Shown piece by piece: positions 1 through 6,524 of a stretch of 6,524 nt of DNA (position 1 is the first letter of the stretch; every line of letters begins with the position of its first letter). Source of the stretch: an uncultured Granulosicoccus sp. (GTDB taxonomy: Bacteria > Pseudomonadota > Gammaproteobacteria > Granulosicoccales > Granulosicoccaceae). Under the pieces are notes generated by a model that was not told the origin of the DNA, ran no database searches, and saw only the letters and a program-made list of their open reading frames with translations. The translations under genes were made by a program, and so were the position numbers. The stretch spans positions 1 through 6,524 of the forward strand of contig CALLPU010000222.1 in the NCBI GenBank assembly GCA_938016235.1, in the 5' to 3' direction.

Positions 1-229
<229 letters not shown>

Positions 230-1882
230 TCAGGCGAGCAGGTTCTTGAGTTTCAGTGCCCGGTTGATCAAACCGTTTGTGGATGAATCATGGCTGGATA
301 CCGTGTTTTTCTGTTCCATTTCATGATGTATGGACTTGGCCAGTTGCTTGCCCAGCTCTACCCCCCATTGATCAAACGGGTTGATGTCCCAGATGGCAGC
401 TTCAACGAACACCTTGTGCTCATATAACGCAATCAGGGCACCCAGCGCATGCGGGCTCATCTGTTGTACCAGCAGCGTATTACTGGGCCGGTTACCGCTG
501 AAGCTTCTATGACCTGCAAGCTGCTTGATGTCTTCTTCGCTGGCACCGGCCGCCTGCATTTCTGCTTTCAGTTCCGCTTTTGTCTTGCCCATCATCAGCG
601 CTTCTGACTGGGCAAAACAATTGGCCATCAAAAGCTCCTGATGAATACCCAGCGGGTTGAGGCTTTCCAGCGCCATGATGAAATCAGTGGGAATAAGGTG
701 CGTCCCCTGATGCAGTAATTGAAAGTAGGCGTGTTGCCCGTTGGTACCGGGCTCACCCCACACCACAGGGCCCGTGGCCAACTGTACCGCTGAGCCGTTG
801 ACGTGTACCGACTTGCCGTTGCTCTCCATGGTTAACTGCTGGAGATAGGCCGGAAAGCGATGAAGATACTGATCGTAGGGCGCAATCAGATGGCTGTGAG
901 CGCCCCAGAAATTGTTGTACCAGACTGTCAGCAAGGCAAGCGTGACGGGCATATTGACTGCCAACGGCGCAGTTCGGGTGTGCTGATCCATATCGTAAGC
1001 ACCTTGCAGAAACTGCTCAAAGCGCTCCATTCCCACTGACAATATCAGTGGCAGACCAATGGCAGACCATAGTGAATACCGACCACCTACCCAATCCCAG
1101 AAACCGAACATGTTATTGGCATCAATGCCAAAGGCTGTGACCGCACTGCTGTTGGTGGACAAGGCCACAAAGTGACGGGCAATGTCAGCCTCCGACGCCC
1201 CACTGTCGAGAAACCATGAACGAGCCGAGTGCGCGTTGGTCAACGTTTCCTGAGTGGTAAACGTTTTCGACGCCACAATGAACAAGGTGGTTTCAGGGTT
1301 CACTTTCTTCAGTGTCGACACCATGTGCGACCCATCAACGTTCGATACGAAATGCAATGCCAGACGCTTGTGAGCAAACGGTGCCAGTGCCTCAACCGCC
1401 ATGAGCGGGCCCAGATCGGATCCACCGATACCGATGTTCACCACATCGGTAATCGGCTGACCGGTATAGCCTGTCCAGGAACCATCGCGCACCGCATCCG
1501 AAAACCGACCGAGCCGCTCTAGAACATCACGCACCGGGGGCATGACATCCTGACCATCAACAATCACCGGCTCAGAACCTCGGTTACGCAGCGCGGTATG
1601 CAGCGCCGGGCGGGCCTCTGTCGGGTTCACCATTTCACCGGAGAACATGCTGTGCAACTTGCCAGTGACGTTGGAGGCTTCCGCCAACGCCAGTAAGCAT
1701 CGGTGCGTTTCCTCTGTCAGATGATTCTTCGAATAATCGAGAAACAGACCCGCTGCGCTTAACTGGAATTTGTCGAACCGCGTCGGGTCAGCAGCGAACA
1801 GCTCGCGCAAATGCGTGGTCTTGATATCGTCATGGTGGGCTGCCAGCGCTTTCCAGGCTTCCAGGTCTACAGGATTGGTCAT
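230..1882 (-). CDS. pgi: Glucose-6-phosphate isomerase
   Basis: This cytoplasmic enzyme interconverts glucose 6-phosphate and fructose 6-phosphate in glycolysis and gluconeogenesis. The 550-residue product has the usual length of the long bacterial form. The sugar-phosphate-binding SIS region is at about residues 145-290, with NIGIGGSDLGP at 149-159 and SKTFTTQET at 205-213. Both family signatures are visible: GGRYSLWSAIG (266-276) and WDINPFDQWGVELGK (498-512). The expected catalytic residues are present: Glu353 in MESNGKS, His384 in NGQHAYFQ and Lys512. The reading frame extends upstream to an ATG at 1930, but that adds 16 residues, overlaps the upstream gene and has no ribosome site. The ATG at 1882 (MTNPVDLEAW) fits the family N-terminus and is preferred, although its Shine-Dalgarno is also weak. 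It lies 16 bases after the VOC gene and 3 bases before parC, suggesting one transcript. Nothing looks broken. Confidence 0.97.
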   Translation of the reverse strand: MTNPVDLEAWKALAAHHDDIKTTHLRELFAADPTRFDKFQLSAAGLFLDYSKNHLTEETHRCLLALAEASNVTGKLHSMFSGEMVNPTEARPALHTALRNRGSEPVIVDGQDVMPPVRDVLERLGRFSDAVRDGSWTGYTGQPITDVVNIGIGGSDLGPLMAVEALAPFAHKRLALHFVSNVDGSHMVSTLKKVNPETTLFIVASKTFTTQETLTNAHSARSWFLDSGASEADIARHFVALSTNSSAVTAFGIDANNMFGFWDWVGGRYSLWSAIGLPLILSVGMERFEQFLQGAYDMDQHTRTAPLAVNMPVTLALLTVWYNNFWGAHSHLIAPYDQYLHRFPAYLQQLTMESNGKSVHVNGSAVQLATGPVVWGEPGTNGQHAYFQLLHQGTHLIPTDFIMALESLNPLGIHQELLMANCFAQSEALMMGKTKAELKAEMQAAGASEEDIKQLAGHRSFSGNRPSNTLLVQQMSPHALGALIALYEHKVFVEAAIWDINPFDQWGVELGKQLAKSIHHEMEQKNTVSSHDSSTNGLINRALKLKNLLA

Positions 1883-1898
1883 GGGGGTCAGTCGTTGG

Positions 1899-2561
1899 TC
1901 AATTGAGTTCAAAGGGATGGTCGCCCACATGCAGGTTCGCCGACAACCGGATGGCCCCCTGCTGCACCTCAGCCAGTGATGAGATTCCGAGCGCCCTGAA
2001 TGCCTGGCTCAACACCTTGTGTTGCGGATGCGAAACGGTCAGTTTGTCCAGCCGAATCTGCTGGTCCTGCATGCGCGCCACCGGATTGATGCCCGCAGGC
2101 CATTCAATAAGGATAGGAAAGACACCGCCATACGCCAACGTACCATCCGGTTTCAGCGCTAATCGCCAGGTAAGATCGTCGCGCGTCAGGGTAACCGGCT
2201 CTCCAGCATCAATACCTGCCTTGCTTGCAGCATGCAGCGCCTGATCCAGATTATCCGTACCAACAACCCAGGTAGCGAGCCGCGGGGATACGCTCAATTG
2301 TTTGCGATGCTCCTGGTCATCGAGTGCAAACCAGCGTGGGTGAGCCGGTGCCGGGGCGTCAGGATCGATCGCAATCACCTCAAGAAACTGATCCGCCGCC
2401 AGAGCTGACAGATGATTGTGGGTAGCCATCAACGGGTGCGCCCCACCTTCAGGCAGAATGACGCCACTTCGCGCTGCAACCCAGTCAACACCGGCTGCAA
2501 GGCTACTGGCAGTGACCACGAGATGATCGAGCCGGCAGCTGAATGGCATTTCGTCTGTCAT
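1899..2561 (-). CDS. VOC-superfamily (glyoxalase-like domain) protein
   Basis: The 220-residue protein resembles the Glyoxalase_3 (PF13468-type) branch of the vicinal-oxygen-chelate fold. CRLDHLVVTASSLAAGVDWV (residues 9-28) is the typical first beta strand and helix, with His13 at the usual metal position. GGAHPLMATHNHLSALAADQ (39-58) followed by FLEVIAIDPDAP (59-70) matches the family's histidine-rich loop and glutamate strand, with Glu61 as candidate ligand. A second, more diverged half follows, with GGVFPILIEWPAG at 145-157 and Glu153. VOC proteins include glyoxalases, dioxygenases and resistance proteins; the substrate cannot be told from sequence. There is no signal peptide, so it is probably cytoplasmic. 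The start is uncertain: the ATG at 2561 is used here; a TTG at 2582 adds 7 residues and an ATG at 2549 removes 4. It is the first gene of the probable VOC-pgi-parC transcript and diverges from the acyltransferase gene. Confidence 0.85.
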   Translation of the reverse strand: MTDEMPFSCRLDHLVVTASSLAAGVDWVAARSGVILPEGGAHPLMATHNHLSALAADQFLEVIAIDPDAPAPAHPRWFALDDQEHRKQLSVSPRLATWVVGTDNLDQALHAASKAGIDAGEPVTLTRDDLTWRLALKPDGTLAYGGVFPILIEWPAGINPVARMQDQQIRLDKLTVSHPQHKVLSQAFRALGISSLAEVQQGAIRLSANLHVGDHPFELN

Positions 2562-2642
2562 GATGGATACGGATACCGCCAACCTGCGTTAAAGGGTGAC
2601 TAGCAAGTATACTCCTCAGAGACCCGCACACATGAGAGGCCT
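2562..2642. promoter_or_regulatory. Divergent intergenic region, probable bidirectional promoter
   Basis: This 81-base spacer must drive at least one of the two diverging genes. The best signal is the perfect 8-base palindrome AGTATACT at 2606-2613. Read on the plus strand it gives a TATACT -10 hexamer at 2608-2613. Read on the minus strand it gives the same hexamer at 2611-2606. The implied 5' leaders are short, roughly 20 bases toward the acyltransferase and roughly 40 toward the VOC gene. I do not see a good -35 hexamer at 16-18 bases on either side, so activation by a regulator or a weak promoter is possible. The assignment is an inference from position and hexamer match. Confidence 0.45.
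2634..2639 (+). promoter_or_regulatory. Ribosome binding site supporting a GTG start
   Basis: GAGAGG lies just ahead of the GTG at 2643, with the first GAG six bases away and the final AGG three bases away. The first in-frame ATG downstream is codon 18, inside the membrane segment, so this site is what fixes the GTG as the likely start of the acyltransferase. Confidence 0.6.
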
Positions 2643-4070
2643 GTGACATCCAGTATTGAGTTACCTCTATGGGTGGTCATTGTGGCGCTGGTCATGGCAT
2701 CGCTGTGGCTGTTGCAGCATTTTCTGCTGCCCTCGTTCCGCTGGATTCTCAGGCGTCGCGCCAATCGTGTGATAGAAGAAGTCAACACCCGCCTGGCGCT
2801 GCGCATCCCATCATTCAAGCTGACCCGCCGCACCGTACTGGTGGATCGCCTCACCTTCGATCCGCGGGTGATTGAGCTGGTGGATGAACTGGCGGTCAAG
2901 GAAGACGTCCCGCGCGAAGTGCTCATGCAGAAGGTAGGCACCTATGCTCGCGAGATAGTGCCGGCATTCAACGCGCTGGTGTATTTCAAGGCAGCCTACT
3001 GGATGGCGCGGCACCTGGTACATGCGCTGTACCGTGTGCGGCTCGGTTTTGCTGATGACGATGCATTACAAAAGCTCGGCCCCGAGTCCAGCGTGGTATT
3101 TCTGATGAACCACCGCAGCAACATGGACTATATCCTGGCCACCTATCTTGCCGCCGAGCGCACGGCATTGTCGTATGCGGTGGGTGAATGGGCGCGGATC
3201 TGGCCATTGCAGCAGCTGATCAGGGCAATGGGAGGTTACTTTGTGCGACGCGATTCGGGCGATCCGCTGTACCGTCGAGTGCTGGAGTGCTACGTACAAA
3301 TGGCTGCCCAGGGTGGTGTGCCACAAGCCGTGTTCCCGGAAGGGCGATTAAGCCGCGATGGCAAACTGGCCAACGCCAAGCTGGGCCTGCTGGGTTATAT
3401 AACGCGCGGCTACGACCCTGCCAGTGCACGTGACATCGTATTTATCCCGGTGGGCATCAACTATGACCGCGTCATCGAGGATCGCACCTTGCTCCGTTCA
3501 GCCTCTCGGCTACCGCGTCGCAGCCTGGCGTTTTCTGCTTCCACTTTTTTCAGCTACCTCGGCAAGACCCTCTGGCAGGCCATACGCGGCAAGCGGTACA
3601 AGAACGGTTATGCCTGTGTGAATTTTGGTGAGCCAGTATCCCTGCGCCACTGGATGCAGGAACGCGACCTGAAGGCGGGCGAACTGGATGACGTCAGGCC
3701 TCTGGCAACGGATCTCATGCAGCGAATTGGCAATATCACACCGATCCTGCCCGTTGCTCTCGTCACCACGTTGTACACCCGAGATCTGAGCGTGCAGTAC
3801 AGCAGCATGGAGCTCAAGGCAGCCGTACTGGGCCTGCTCGATGATCTGGAAGCGCGTGGCTATCGCGCCTACATCCCGCGCGGCGATTACAACTACGCGG
3901 TGGATGTTGGCGTGCGCATGCTGACGCTCCGGCACATCCTGGTTGAAGATCAAGGTGTGCTAAGAGCCAATGCAGAGGAACATGCATTGCTGTATTACTA
4001 CGCGAATTCCATCGCACACCTTTTCGAGACAGATCGGGTGACCACTGCACCCGAAGTTGCAGCCGTTTAA
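2643..4070 (+). CDS. PlsB-type glycerol-3-phosphate acyltransferase family protein, membrane-anchored
   Basis: This 475-residue protein carries all four blocks of the glycerolipid acyltransferase family. They are NHRSNMD (156-162, the H-x4-D catalytic pair His157/Asp162), GGYFVRR (197-203), FPEGRLSRDG (231-240) and IPVGINYDRV (268-277). Blocks two to four resemble glycerol-3-phosphate acyltransferases (PlsB, mitochondrial GPAT) more than PlsC. The expected reaction is acyl transfer to sn-1 of glycerol 3-phosphate, the first step of phospholipid synthesis at the inner membrane face. Residues 8-29 form one hydrophobic segment, followed by a basic stretch (RRRANR), which suggests a membrane anchor with a cytoplasmic catalytic domain. 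YYYANSIAHLF at 451-461 recalls the C-terminal region of PlsB proteins. It is far shorter than enteric PlsB (about 800 residues), lacking much of both ends, so the donor and acceptor are not certain. The start is GTG with a modest ribosome site. It is divergent from the VOC gene and followed by 92 non-coding bases. Confidence 0.88.
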   Translation: MTSSIELPLWVVIVALVMASLWLLQHFLLPSFRWILRRRANRVIEEVNTRLALRIPSFKLTRRTVLVDRLTFDPRVIELVDELAVKEDVPREVLMQKVGTYAREIVPAFNALVYFKAAYWMARHLVHALYRVRLGFADDDALQKLGPESSVVFLMNHRSNMDYILATYLAAERTALSYAVGEWARIWPLQQLIRAMGGYFVRRDSGDPLYRRVLECYVQMAAQGGVPQAVFPEGRLSRDGKLANAKLGLLGYITRGYDPASARDIVFIPVGINYDRVIEDRTLLRSASRLPRRSLAFSASTFFSYLGKTLWQAIRGKRYKNGYACVNFGEPVSLRHWMQERDLKAGELDDVRPLATDLMQRIGNITPILPVALVTTLYTRDLSVQYSSMELKAAVLGLLDDLEARGYRAYIPRGDYNYAVDVGVRMLTLRHILVEDQGVLRANAEEHALLYYYANSIAHLFETDRVTTAPEVAAV

Positions 4071-4124
4071 TGCCTGTCACCATTTTTCAACAACGTTATT
4101 TCTGACGCGTCTATCTGGCACTGT

Positions 4125-4146
4125 TTATCTACCGAGTAGCGGATAA
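4125..4146 (+). other. Small hairpin just upstream of the TUDOR gene ribosome site
   Basis: TTATC (4125-4129) can pair with GATAA (4142-4146), with an inner TAC/GTA stem (4130-4132 with 4136-4138), a CGA loop and a three-base bulge. The structure ends two bases before the Shine-Dalgarno. It could tune translation of the next gene or be chance; there is no following T-run, so it is not an obvious terminator. Confidence 0.25.
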
Positions 4147-4148
4147 TC

Positions 4149-4155
4149 GAGGAGG
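4149..4155 (+). promoter_or_regulatory. Strong Shine-Dalgarno (GAGGAGG)
   Basis: GAGGAGG sits seven bases before the ATG at 4163, a near-ideal match and spacing. It is the strongest ribosome binding site in the window and supports both the reality and the start of the small gene that follows. Confidence 0.9.
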
Positions 4156-4162
4156 CAGACAG

Positions 4163-4372
4163 ATGAAAGAAGGTGATCCTGTTAAATGGGCGTGGGGAAC
4201 CGGGTATGGCCATGGGACGGTTCAGTCCGTTTTCACGAAAAAAGTGACGCGAAAGATCAATGGCAGCGAAGTGACCCGCAACGGCAGCGAAGAGGATCCC
4301 GCCTGTTACGTCAATGTGGACGATGACAACAACGTATTAAAGCTGGCAAGCGAACTTGAAGCCGATGATTGA
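4163..4372 (+). CDS. Hva1/TUDOR-like domain small protein (DUF2945 family)
   Basis: This is a 69-residue acidic protein of unknown function. The opening KEGDPVKWAWGTGYGHGTV (residues 2-20) is the typical start of the DUF2945 family, named for a hypervirulence-associated TUDOR-like beta-barrel. EVTRNGSEEDPACYV (36-50) and VLKLASELE (58-66) match the family's middle and end, and the length is complete for the family. The fold suggests a small barrel that binds another molecule, but the partner is not known to me and the family name does not imply virulence here. There is no signal peptide or membrane segment. It has its own strong ribosome site and 92 bases of upstream non-coding DNA, so it may have its own promoter, although I see no clear -35/-10 pair. 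The codons for two NGSE copies create a 10-base direct repeat. Confidence 0.88.
   Translation: MKEGDPVKWAWGTGYGHGTVQSVFTKKVTRKINGSEVTRNGSEEDPACYVNVDDDNNVLKLASELEADD
4262..4292 (+). repeat. 10-base direct repeat inside the TUDOR gene
   Basis: GGCAGCGAAG occurs at 4262-4271 and again at 4283-4292, exactly 21 bases (seven codons) apart and in frame. It encodes the shared part of two NGSE tetrapeptides at residues 33-36 and 40-43. The second copy belongs to the conserved family motif; the first may be convergence or a local copy. Confidence 0.7.
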
Positions 4373-4551
4373 TCCGTGCCCCGGCGCAATGTGTCCATCG
4401 CACATGCATTTTGCGGCGGTTCATCCCAAAAAACCCATGTAACCCCATCAGTCTGACGCCCGGTACGGTAATGTGATGTTCAGGCTAACCGTATATATGT
4501 CGCTTGATACTGCATAAGTAATCTAAATTATGCCGTCTGTAATGGACGCTG
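4373..4551. other. Non-coding gap between the TUDOR and kinase genes
   Basis: These 179 bases contain no convincing gene. The first part holds an imperfect hairpin at 4381-4419. The second part holds a tandem CGGTA CGGTA at 4461-4470, with TACGGT (4464-4469) inverted as ACCGTA at 4488-4493 across an 18-base spacer. The AT-rich stretch from 4491 to 4531 (GTATATATGT, TTGATA, TAAATTAT) is the likely promoter zone for the kinase. I could not fit a confident -35/-10 pair: TTGATA at 4504-4509 is a fair -35, but the hexamers 16-18 bases on are poor. Confidence 0.5.
4381..4419 (+). terminator. Imperfect hairpin after the TUDOR gene, possible terminator
   Basis: CCGGCGCAA (4381-4389) pairs with TTGCGGCGG (4411-4419) at eight of nine positions. 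An inner TGTG/CACA stem (4390-4393 with 4401-4404) closes a seven-base loop, leaving six unpaired bases on the right side. It starts nine bases after the stop codon, the right place for a terminator, but no T-run follows. It could instead be a transcript-end stabilising structure. Confidence 0.35.
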
Positions 4552-6426
4552 GTGAGACGGATACGCGTGCCGAGTCTGATAAAAAACGTTGTCGATTGGG
4601 TCAGACACTTTGCGGAGTCGGCACACCCTATGGTCAGCGTCGTCCAATGGGTCGTACTGGGTACTCCGGTACTGGCGACGCTGGTTGTGTGGCAGCTGTC
4701 TCGGGACGGTGTCAGGGAACGGACCCTGGCGCAATTCGACCGGCAAGCGCAGTACGCGGCCGATCTCGTTGGTACACAGATGAAGCGCTATTCTGATGCA
4801 CTTCTCGCTGGAGTCGGTTTTGTTGCCGGTAGTGAAAACGTTGAGCCGGAAGAGTGGCGAGAATTCATTTCCCGAATGGAACTGGAACAGCAATTCCCGG
4901 CTATAAGCGGAATCGGTGTGGCCTTTCGAGTGGATAGACCTGATCATGATGCCTTTATCAGGAAACAGCGCAGTGTGCGCCCCGGATTCACCATTCGACC
5001 ACCCATTGACATATCCGCCCCGGATGCTCAGCCCTACGCACTACCGCTGACGCTAATTGCACCCCAACGCCTGGAGGATCGTGCTCCAGGGCTGAACCTG
5101 ATGCGGGAGGCCCGACGTCGCGATGCAATCAGTCGCGCATCCATCACAGGTCAGGTACAACTTACGGCGCCCATCCGACCCACCCGGACCGAAGACCCCG
5201 GCTTTGTACTGATCGCACCGATCTATCGCAGTAAAGATCCGAGATCAGCTGAGGAGCGTTCCGATGAGTTCATCGGCGCCGTGGTTGCCTCCGTAGTCAC
5301 CAAACACCTGGCACTGGGAATTCTTAACAGCGACATGCGTCAGGTAAACCTGACGATCTCTGACGAGAACGAAGTCATATACAACGAACAAGTCACTGAT
5401 GATGCCGATACAGACCCGGCACCAATGTTAACGGACAGCCGGATAGTTTCTCTGTTCGGTCGCAATTGGCATTTTGAAATCAACAGTACAAAGTCATTCC
5501 GTCAGGCGCAGACGAACCATGAACCCACACTGATACTGGTTGGCGGATTAATCATCGATGCTTTGTTACTGTTGTTGTTCTGGCATCTCTCACGGGCCAA
5601 AAAACGCTCACAGGAATACGGTCGCAGAATTTCGGAAAAATACGAAAAACAGTCTCATGATCTTCGGCAAAGCCATGCCGCACTGGCGGAGAGAAACGAA
5701 GAGTTACAGTCGTTTTCCTTTGTTGTTTCCCATGATCTGAAATCTCCGTTGAAAGGTATCGCATTTCTGACAGAGTGCATCGATGAGGATATTGCCGAGC
5801 ATCATACCCCTGAAAAACTACACCCTGACATCCAGGTCAATGTTGATCGAATCAAGAAACAGGTCTTGCTGGCGCAGGGCTTGATCGGCGGGATACTGTC
5901 GTATTCAGGATTGAGTGAAGAGCCTGACCATCCACAAACAGTTGACGTGCTGGAACTGCTGGACAGCCTGCGCACCATGCACGCCATCGAATTCAGTCAG
6001 CTGATACTCTCTGGCGATTTTCCGGTATTCGTAACCCACCAGACTCAGTTGACACAAGTGTTCATGAATCTTATCGGCAACGGATTCAAGTATCACGAGA
6101 GCCCTGCTGATGCCGTGGTAACGGTTCGCACAGAAACCGTGGGAATGGAGGGCTACTATCGATTTTCAGTAGAAGACAATGGTCCGGGCATTGATCAGAA
6201 ATACCACGAAAAAATCTTTGACATATTCGCAACGCTGCAACCCAAGGACCATTCCATGAGTTCAGGTGTTGGATTGGCAATCGTCAAGAAACTTGTCAAC
6301 CAGCACGGTGGTCATATCGGTATCCGCTCAGCACCCGGAGAGGGATCCAGGTTTTACTTCGATTGGCCACAGCAGCTACCCGAGCACGGCTACCTCGGAT
6401 CAACAGCGTTATCCAAGGCAGCCTGA
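4552..6426 (+). CDS. CHASE-domain sensor histidine kinase
   Basis: This 624-residue inner-membrane sensor would autophosphorylate on histidine and pass the phosphate to a response regulator. The order is: short cytoplasmic N-terminus; membrane helix at about 31-49; periplasmic CHASE-type sensor at about 75-260 (ISGIGVAFRVDRPDHDAFI, 118-136, and FVLIAPIYR, 218-226) with extracytoplasmic sequence to about 325; membrane helix 326-345; probable coiled coil 350-388; kinase core. The H box is VVSHDLKSPLKGI (391-403) with phospho-acceptor His394. The N box is QVFMNLIGNGFKYH with Asn510, the G1 box EDNGPGID (541-548), the F box IFDIF (555-559) and the G2 box SGVGLAIVKK (571-580). All key residues are intact. 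IFDIFATLQPKDH is typical of the bacteriophytochrome-like kinase group. There is no receiver, HAMP or PAS domain. The start is GTG with GGA five bases upstream; a GTG five codons later is an alternative. CHASE ligands vary, so the signal is unknown, and no response regulator is in view. Confidence 0.92.
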   Translation: MRRIRVPSLIKNVVDWVRHFAESAHPMVSVVQWVVLGTPVLATLVVWQLSRDGVRERTLAQFDRQAQYAADLVGTQMKRYSDALLAGVGFVAGSENVEPEEWREFISRMELEQQFPAISGIGVAFRVDRPDHDAFIRKQRSVRPGFTIRPPIDISAPDAQPYALPLTLIAPQRLEDRAPGLNLMREARRRDAISRASITGQVQLTAPIRPTRTEDPGFVLIAPIYRSKDPRSAEERSDEFIGAVVASVVTKHLALGILNSDMRQVNLTISDENEVIYNEQVTDDADTDPAPMLTDSRIVSLFGRNWHFEINSTKSFRQAQTNHEPTLILVGGLIIDALLLLLFWHLSRAKKRSQEYGRRISEKYEKQSHDLRQSHAALAERNEELQSFSFVVSHDLKSPLKGIAFLTECIDEDIAEHHTPEKLHPDIQVNVDRIKKQVLLAQGLIGGILSYSGLSEEPDHPQTVDVLELLDSLRTMHAIEFSQLILSGDFPVFVTHQTQLTQVFMNLIGNGFKYHESPADAVVTVRTETVGMEGYYRFSVEDNGPGIDQKYHEKIFDIFATLQPKDHSMSSGVGLAIVKKLVNQHGGHIGIRSAPGEGSRFYFDWPQQLPEHGYLGSTALSKAA

Positions 6427-6449
6427 AGCTCTGATCGTTAAATCCAGCT

Positions 6450-6524
6450 CTAGCGCAGCTTGTCCATCGTACCGGTTTGTTCCGCCAGCAAGTAGTAGAA
6501 CGTTACGCGGCTCTTCTGCCTTGT
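6450..6524 (-). CDS. C-terminal end of an unidentified gene (cut by window edge)
   Basis: Reading leftward from the window edge gives 24 open codons ending at TAG (6452-6450): TRQKSRVTFYYLLAEQTGTM followed by DKLR. The composition looks like a real helical protein tail, and the stop is 23 bases from the kinase stop, which fits a convergent neighbour. I do not recognise the family, and 24 codons are too few to exclude chance. The gap between the two stops (6427-6449) holds no clear hairpin terminator. Confidence 0.45.
   Translation of the reverse strand, partial: TRQKSRVTFYYLLAEQTGTMDKLR

Noticed and set aside
1883..1930. A 16-residue N-terminal extension of glucose-6-phosphate isomerase from the ATG at 1930
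   Set aside because: It would overlap the end of the VOC gene, has no ribosome site, and adds residues (MWATIPLNSIDQRLTP) not expected at the family N-terminus.
2632..2646. A four-codon leader peptide (ATG AGA GGC CTG TGA) overlapping the acyltransferase GTG start
   Set aside because: It has no ribosome site of its own, and such short open frames arise easily by chance.
3510..3953. A 147-codon minus-strand frame inside the acyltransferase gene
   Set aside because: It lies wholly opposite a well-supported gene and shows no motif; treated as a shadow.
4142..4147. GATAAT as a -10 hexamer for the TUDOR gene
   Set aside because: Transcription would start within the Shine-Dalgarno, and there is no -35 hexamer at the right distance.
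4530..4796. An 88-codon plus-strand frame starting with ATG ahead of the kinase
   Set aside because: It mostly overlaps the kinase in another frame; its translation has no family-like pattern, while the kinase frame shows clear domains from the first membrane helix.
4528..4947. A 139-codon minus-strand frame opposite the start of the kinase
   Set aside because: Its composition (rich in Arg, His, Gln, with low-complexity patches) is typical of an antisense shadow; it has no recognisable domain.
6427..6451. AGCTCT direct repeat (6427-6432 and 6446-6451) as a terminator or attachment site
   Set aside because: Six bases repeated once, with no hairpin, T-run or mobile-element context.

Overview
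The window is a stretch of ordinary-looking proteobacterial chromosome. Its closest recognisable relatives are gammaproteobacterial: the 550-residue glucose-6-phosphate isomerase ends in the same SSHDSSTNGLINR tail as the enteric enzyme, and the ParC N-terminus reads [20 protein letters not shown]. Base composition is moderately GC-rich. I cannot name a genus. I see no phage, insertion sequence, integron, CRISPR, rRNA or tRNA signal.

Left part (1-2561, minus strand): three genes are packed head to tail and read right to left. They are a VOC/glyoxalase-like protein, pgi, and the start of parC, which runs off the left edge. The gaps are 16 and 3 bases, so the three are probably co-transcribed. 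This links a small metal-type VOC protein, a central glycolysis enzyme and a chromosome-decatenating topoisomerase subunit by transcription, not by any evident pathway.

Middle (2562-4070): a divergent intergenic region of about 80 bases separates the VOC gene from a plus-strand membrane-anchored acyltransferase of the PlsB (glycerol-3-phosphate acyltransferase) type. This region holds an 8-base perfect palindrome, AGTATACT, that gives a TATACT -10 hexamer on each strand. It may be a symmetric bidirectional promoter.

Right part (4071-6524): a small Hva1/TUDOR-like (DUF2945) protein has a textbook ribosome binding site. After a 179-base non-coding gap comes a two-transmembrane sensor histidine kinase with a periplasmic CHASE domain and a complete catalytic core, but no receiver domain and no partner regulator in view. 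The last 75 bases appear to hold the 3' end of an unidentified minus-strand gene converging on the kinase.

Together the genes cover central carbon metabolism, chromosome segregation, phospholipid synthesis and signal sensing. I found no convincing new multi-gene system. The points most worth a second look are the symmetric promoter, the short PlsB-type enzyme, and the input and output of the orphan CHASE kinase.
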